From the NCBI GenBank assembly GCA_030655715.1, contig JAUSPR010000143.1:1-8844 (forward strand): DNA of 8,844 bases, read 5' to 3'. Under the pieces are notes generated by a model that saw only the letters and a list, made by a program, of their open reading frames with translations, had not been told where the DNA came from and did no database searches. Below are positions 5,898 to 8,844 of the stretch, piece by piece. The position numbers were made by a program, and so were the translations under genes. Origin of the DNA: Thermoplasmata archaeon. GTDB taxonomy: Archaea; Thermoplasmatota; Thermoplasmata; SG8-5. Within the stretch, counting starts at the first letter, position 1. Each line of letters begins with the position of its first letter.

Positions 5898-6590
5898 ATG
5901 TCACGAAGAGAAGATTTAGACAGATTTTATTATTTGTTGAATAGATTGGAGATGCATCTCGGAGGAACAAGAAACTTAGCTGAATGCAATGGCAGGATGG
6001 ACTGGCCAGAGCGCGGCGTGTATTTCTTCTTTGAAGATGGCGAATATCGAGAGAATGGTGAGCCAAGAGTCGTTCGGGTCGGAACCCACGCACTAAAAAC
6101 TGGTTCCCGCAGTAAATTGTGGAACCGGCTCAGCCAGCACCGGGGAACAAACAGCGGAGGTGGTAATCATAGAGGCTCTGTGTTCCGGCTTCACGTTGGA
6201 ACCGCTCTAATCGAAAGGGATGGGTTGCACTCTGCGACTTGGTCAGTTGGAAGCACCGCAAAAGGTGAAATCAGAGAGCGAGAATATTCCATTGAAAAGT
6301 TGGTTAGCGAGCACATTGGACAGATGCTGTTTCTTTGGCTGGATATAGACGATTTGCCGGGACCGGACTCCATGCGTGGGTACATTGAACGGAACTCGAT
6401 TGAGCTGCTGTCGAATTTCAATAAACCCCAGAAAATAGATGCCCAGTCAGAGAAGTGGCTCGGGAAATTTGTGATGGGAAAGAATGCCAACAAGATTCGC
6501 GAATCTGGGCTTTGGAACGTGGATCATGTTGAAAGTGATTATAAACCAGAGTTCTTGTATGTGCTTGAGAAGAGTGTGGGGGCTTTTTGA
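5898..6590 (+). CDS. GIY-YIG-type nuclease family protein, 230 residues
   Basis: The core matches a GIY-YIG fold. RGVYFFF (39-45) is the GIY strand, RVVRVGTHA (57-65) is the YIG strand, and LWNRLSQHRG (74-83) supplies the catalytic Arg77 and nearby His81. GGGNHRGSVFRLHVG (87-101) is a strongly conserved block in the family as I remember it, and YIERNSIELLSNFN (162-175) offers the Glu164 and Asn173 expected to hold the metal and close the active site. The canonical YIG tyrosine is replaced (R60-V61-G62). It would cut DNA, but the substrate is unknown. The start is set by AGGAGG (5886-5891), six bases before the ATG; an upstream in-frame extension into the helicase gene is rejected. The gene begins 10 bases after the helicase stop and overlaps the next gene by one base, so all three should be co-expressed. 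Confidence 0.8.
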   Translation: MSRREDLDRFYYLLNRLEMHLGGTRNLAECNGRMDWPERGVYFFFEDGEYRENGEPRVVRVGTHALKTGSRSKLWNRLSQHRGTNSGGGNHRGSVFRLHVGTALIERDGLHSATWSVGSTAKGEIREREYSIEKLVSEHIGQMLFLWLDIDDLPGPDSMRGYIERNSIELLSNFNKPQKIDAQSEKWLGKFVMGKNANKIRESGLWNVDHVESDYKPEFLYVLEKSVGAF

Positions 6591-7741
6591 TGTTTCATTT
6601 AATTGTGACTTGTGTGGGAAGTAAAAATTTTGAAGGTCCTTCAATAGCAGCATCTATTGAAAATCTCATAGATAAAGGGCATCAAGATGATGTTGCATTG
6701 TTGTTTCAACATTGGAAGCAAACATTAGAGAAGGAGCAGAAAATTAGAACACCTGAAAACTTATATTCTGGTTCCCTATGGAATGCTTCCGTTGAGGCAT
6801 TCAATGAAATCCAAGGTGAAAAGCACCTATGGATAATTTCATGTGGATACGGCTTGATATCGGATAATGAAAGAATATCAGGCTATAAGGCAACATTCAA
6901 AAATCGTGAGTTAGATTCTATATGTGATAAACAATATTTCCGAATATTGAATGATATAGATGTTAAACGCCAATGGTGGAATTTATTGACCAATAAAGGA
7001 GTTATCGATACTGGAAAAATAAAACATATACATGAAATCATAAACCGTTCTGAACCTACAGATATAATATTAATCGCTGCAGGAAAAGATTACCATGAGG
7101 CAATATACAATGACCTTGCAAAAGTCAATATAGATAAAGTATTGCCAACAATAGTCATACTGGGAATAAAAAAAGAGGATGATTATTTAAAACCCGCCGT
7201 CCCGAAAGTGCTGGAATCCTTCGTAATCCCATATTTTGATGGGGGCGTGCTGATGCGCTTTCTCAAAGTAAATTTAGGAAGCTGTAATAAAGTTCAGTTG
7301 AACAGCAAATTCGCAACCTGGATAATAAGGGAATACAATAGAACAGGAGCGTTTCCAAGGAAAGCGATTGCAGCGAGCGAAGTAGTGAGGCCGTACCAAA
7401 ACAAAGAAATTACAACCGTGTGTAGAGATCCTCGCCCAAGCAAAACGAAAAAATCAACAAACTATCAACCTACGTTCGACAGCTCCGGGAAATACACCCC
7501 GCTGGAGCAGTACCTTTCCAAATCGGAAAAAGAAACCCTGGAACTGGAATTCTCAAAGATAGAGGCCATCCTTGGGTTCAAACTGCCGGAGTCGGCGTAC
7601 AAACACGGTGCTTGGTGGTCGAATGGCGGACATAAGCATTCAAATTCTTGGCTGAATGCCGGTTACGTGGTGATGAAATATAAGTTCGGTGATTATGTTT
7701 TGTTTAAAAGAGCGATAAATATTGACGAAAACAAATCGTAA
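6590..7741 (+). CDS. Two-domain protein: DUF6884/YaaA-like front, DUF7662-like tail
   Basis: Residues about 1-200 resemble DUF6884-type proteins. They start with a strand and Cys-x-x-Ser-Lys (LIVTCVGSK, 4-12), then have LYSGSLWNASVEAF (about 59-72) and the segment WIISCGYGLIS, the counterpart of the SAKYGLL signature in the YaaA-like superfamily. Residues about 303-374 (from TPLEQYL) match what I recall as DUF7662: an EAILGFKLPESA motif, then HGAWWSNGG, then SWLNAGY. Neither domain has a firmly known activity; both seem to travel with nucleases. The ATG at 6590 overlaps the upstream stop (TGATG); a TTG one codon earlier is less likely. By eye the first half is much more AT-rich than the second (15 of 60 G/C at 6901-6960, 31 of 60 at 7201-7260), consistent with a domain fusion. 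It is the last gene of the operon. Confidence 0.75.
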   Translation: MFHLIVTCVGSKNFEGPSIAASIENLIDKGHQDDVALLFQHWKQTLEKEQKIRTPENLYSGSLWNASVEAFNEIQGEKHLWIISCGYGLISDNERISGYKATFKNRELDSICDKQYFRILNDIDVKRQWWNLLTNKGVIDTGKIKHIHEIINRSEPTDIILIAAGKDYHEAIYNDLAKVNIDKVLPTIVILGIKKEDDYLKPAVPKVLESFVIPYFDGGVLMRFLKVNLGSCNKVQLNSKFATWIIREYNRTGAFPRKAIAASEVVRPYQNKEITTVCRDPRPSKTKKSTNYQPTFDSSGKYTPLEQYLSKSEKETLELEFSKIEAILGFKLPESAYKHGAWWSNGGHKHSNSWLNAGYVVMKYKFGDYVLFKRAINIDENKS

Positions 7742-7791
7742 GTTTGTTGTTTTATATCGTAGAAAAATCCATTGCCGTTAGTTTGTTAATT

Positions 7792-7825
7792 CCGCGATTA
7801 ATTAAGAAAAATTGCGGTAGTTTTT
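7792..7825 (+). terminator. Operon terminator: hairpin plus T-run
   Basis: CCGCGATT (7792-7799) pairs with AATTGCGG (7810-7817), 8 bp counting one G-U pair, over a 10-base loop. TAG and five T follow (7821-7825). It sits 51 bases past the last stop codon of the nuclease operon. A second copy of AGTTTGTT (7741-7748 and 7780-7787) flanks the stretch between the stop codon and the hairpin. Confidence 0.5.
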
Positions 7826-7848
7826 AGTGCCTAAAGTGTTAGACCAGG

Positions 7849-7908
7849 TATAAAAAATCCGATAGATTATTATTTGCGAAAGATAATATATATCACAACC
7901 ATTTTATA
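7849..7908 (+). promoter_or_regulatory. Tandem TATA-like elements upstream of the TPR unit
   Basis: Three candidates lie close together: TATAAAAAA (7849-7857), ATAATATATAT preceded by GCGAAAG as a B-recognition-like element (7876-7893), and TTTATA (7903-7908). The middle one is the best match and would start transcription near 7915, about 95 bases before the 46-residue ORF. More than one may be used. Confidence 0.55.
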
Positions 7909-7923
7909 CCCCTAAAAACATCA

Positions 7924-7964
7924 CCTTTCGGGGCGAACGGGCTATTCGCCTTAACCCGCAAAGG
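7924..7964 (+). promoter_or_regulatory. Structured 5' leader hairpin upstream of micro-ORF
   Basis: Three stacked stems can be drawn: CCTTT/AAAGG (7924-7928 with 7960-7964), CGGG/CCCG (7929-7932 with 7955-7958) and GCGAA/TTCGC (7933-7937 with 7945-7949), with a 7-base loop, a CTTAA bulge and a single bulged C. The loop's own CGGG (7938-7941) can instead pair with the CCCG at 7955-7958, giving an alternative fold. The element starts within about ten bases of the predicted transcript start and 45 bases before the ATG at 8009. It could be a regulatory leader or a small RNA; no known riboswitch class is recognised. Confidence 0.45.
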
Positions 7965-8008
7965 GAAGAGCATTTCCTAACTCCAAGAACAGCGAAAGGA
8001 GGGAGATT

Positions 8009-8149
8009 ATGAACAACAAAAAGACTAGCGTTAGCGCACCCGCTGACGGCACCGGCGACGGTGAGACAAGGGTGGAAATCGAACGAAGGATAATAGATTC
8101 CAGAGTGGAGAATAGAGAAGCTAAAGATGCCGTATTGGAGGTGAATTGA
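8009..8149 (+). CDS. Micro-ORF, 46 residues, upstream of the TPR gene
   Basis: The ATG has a strong ribosome site (GGAGGG, 7998-8003) five bases upstream, and the frame stays open for 46 codons. The stop codon touches the next ATG with no gap. The product has a flexible N-terminal part (SAPADGTGDGE, about residues 9-19) followed by a charged amphipathic helix (RVEIERRIIDSRVENREAKDA). There are no cysteines, membrane segments or known motifs. The helix could pair with the helical-repeat protein encoded next, though that is inference. The end of this ORF also contains the near-perfect ribosome site (GGAGGTGA) for the next gene, so its reading frame may partly serve translational coupling. I do not recognise a family. 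Confidence 0.55.
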   Translation: MNNKKTSVSAPADGTGDGETRVEIERRIIDSRVENREAKDAVLEVN

Positions 8150-8844
8150 ATGGATATGGATACTTTTGAGTCCGAAATTCCTGGAAATCGCATTTACCGG
8201 GCAGCCCTGGAACGCCTCAAGGCAGAAATTGAGATGCACAGAATGGCCAATGAACATCAGTCTGTTGCCAGATGCCTTCGAGATATGGCAGATGCCTATG
8301 ATGGCCTCTATATGTTAGAAGAATCAGGGGAATGTATTGGCCAAGCTTTGGAGATTTACAAAGAGCTCGGCGATAGAGCTGGAATGGTGAAGACACTTGA
8401 TGAAATGGAATGGCGAGTTGGAGATAACAAGAAGAAGGAAATTGAGAAACAGAAACAAGCCCTGCTTGAAGAAATGGGCGACAAGGAGCGATTGATAGAA
8501 CACCTCAGGTCTGTTGCAGATTATGAACTTAAAAAACAGAACAAGCCTGCAGCCAGGAGTATATTGCTAAGAGTGCTGAACCTGATGGACCAAGATGATT
8601 TGGATGGACTGGCCAGGCTATATTCATATCTCGAATGCACGACCGATGATGCGGAAGAAAAGCTGCATTATCTCGAAAAAGGTTTTCAAACAAAGATGCA
8701 CGGAGGCAATCGTTTTGTTAAAGGCCAATACCTTGAAGAAACAGCTAAGGTGTACGAAGAAGAAGGCATGTTTGACATCGCTATGAAACACTACAACGAG
8801 ATACTGGACATCTTCGATAAAGACGATTCGATTGTGGAAAGTGC
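8150..8844 (+). CDS. TPR-like helical-repeat protein, 5' part only
   Basis: The frame is open from ATG at 8150 to the window's right edge (231 codons plus two bases), so the C-terminus is missing. GGAGGTGA (8137-8144) lies five bases before the ATG, which decides the start over a second ATG at 8156. Repeated helix pairs with TPR spacing are visible: AYDGLYMLEESGECIGQALEIYKELGDRAGMV (about 49-80), NKPAARSILLRVLNLM (131-146) and AKVYEEEGMFDIAMKHYNEILDIF (199-222). TPR arrays act as protein-protein scaffolds in the cytoplasm. The segment between about 90 and 130 is more like a charged coiled helix. No enzymatic domain is seen before the edge; the missing part may contain one. It begins a new transcription unit, separated from the nuclease operon by a terminator. 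Confidence 0.75.
   Translation, partial: MDMDTFESEIPGNRIYRAALERLKAEIEMHRMANEHQSVARCLRDMADAYDGLYMLEESGECIGQALEIYKELGDRAGMVKTLDEMEWRVGDNKKKEIEKQKQALLEEMGDKERLIEHLRSVADYELKKQNKPAARSILLRVLNLMDQDDLDGLARLYSYLECTTDDAEEKLHYLEKGFQTKMHGGNRFVKGQYLEETAKVYEEEGMFDIAMKHYNEILDIFDKDDSIVES

Noticed and set aside
7904..8257. A 117-residue minus-strand frame
   Set aside because: It is antisense to the leader hairpin, the 46-residue ORF and the start of the TPR gene, all of which have strong ribosome sites on the plus strand.

Overview
The window looks like chromosomal DNA of an archaeon, probably a euryarchaeal or Thermoplasmata-like lineage (the lineage is an inference). The signs are a tRNA-Glu gene without an encoded CCA end, AT-rich TATA elements about 25 bases upstream of likely transcript starts, ribosome-binding sites of the GGAGG/GGTGA type, T-run terminators and a CARF-winged-helix regulator. 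No CRISPR array, cas gene, transposase or integrase was seen.

Layout. Positions 1-421 hold no convincing gene but contain strong RNA-like structure: a 15-bp inverted repeat with a competing third arm, a hairpin-T-run terminator, and a second nested structure. A 147-residue protein of unknown function follows (422-865), then tRNA-Glu(UUC) at 979-1053. Downstream of the tRNA are three short direct repeats and two T-run terminators with similar flanks; the second ends a possible roughly 95-nt structured RNA. On the minus strand a 58-residue zinc-ribbon protein (1380-1556) follows a CARF-domain winged-helix regulator (1600-2349).

Divergent from the regulator is a very compact five-gene operon (2425-7741): a 112-residue unknown protein, a 37-residue micro-ORF, a 1002-residue UvrD-type helicase fused to a RecB/Cas4-like iron-sulfur nuclease, a 230-residue GIY-YIG-type nuclease, and a 383-residue protein with a DUF6884/YaaA-like front and a DUF7662-like tail. 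Junctions are 4-base or 1-base overlaps or gaps of 5-10 bases. The 75-base divergent intergenic region holds a central TATA box usable in both directions and three copies of ATAACG (one inverted), which overlap the regulator's own GTG start. My interpretation is a CARF-controlled helicase/nuclease cassette, a candidate defence or DNA-repair system, not tied here to CRISPR.

The operon appears to end at a hairpin and T-run (7792-7825). A new transcription unit then begins with tandem TATA elements, a structured leader, a 46-residue micro-ORF and a TPR-like helical-repeat protein that runs off the right edge.

All domain names are from reading motifs by eye; no database search was run.
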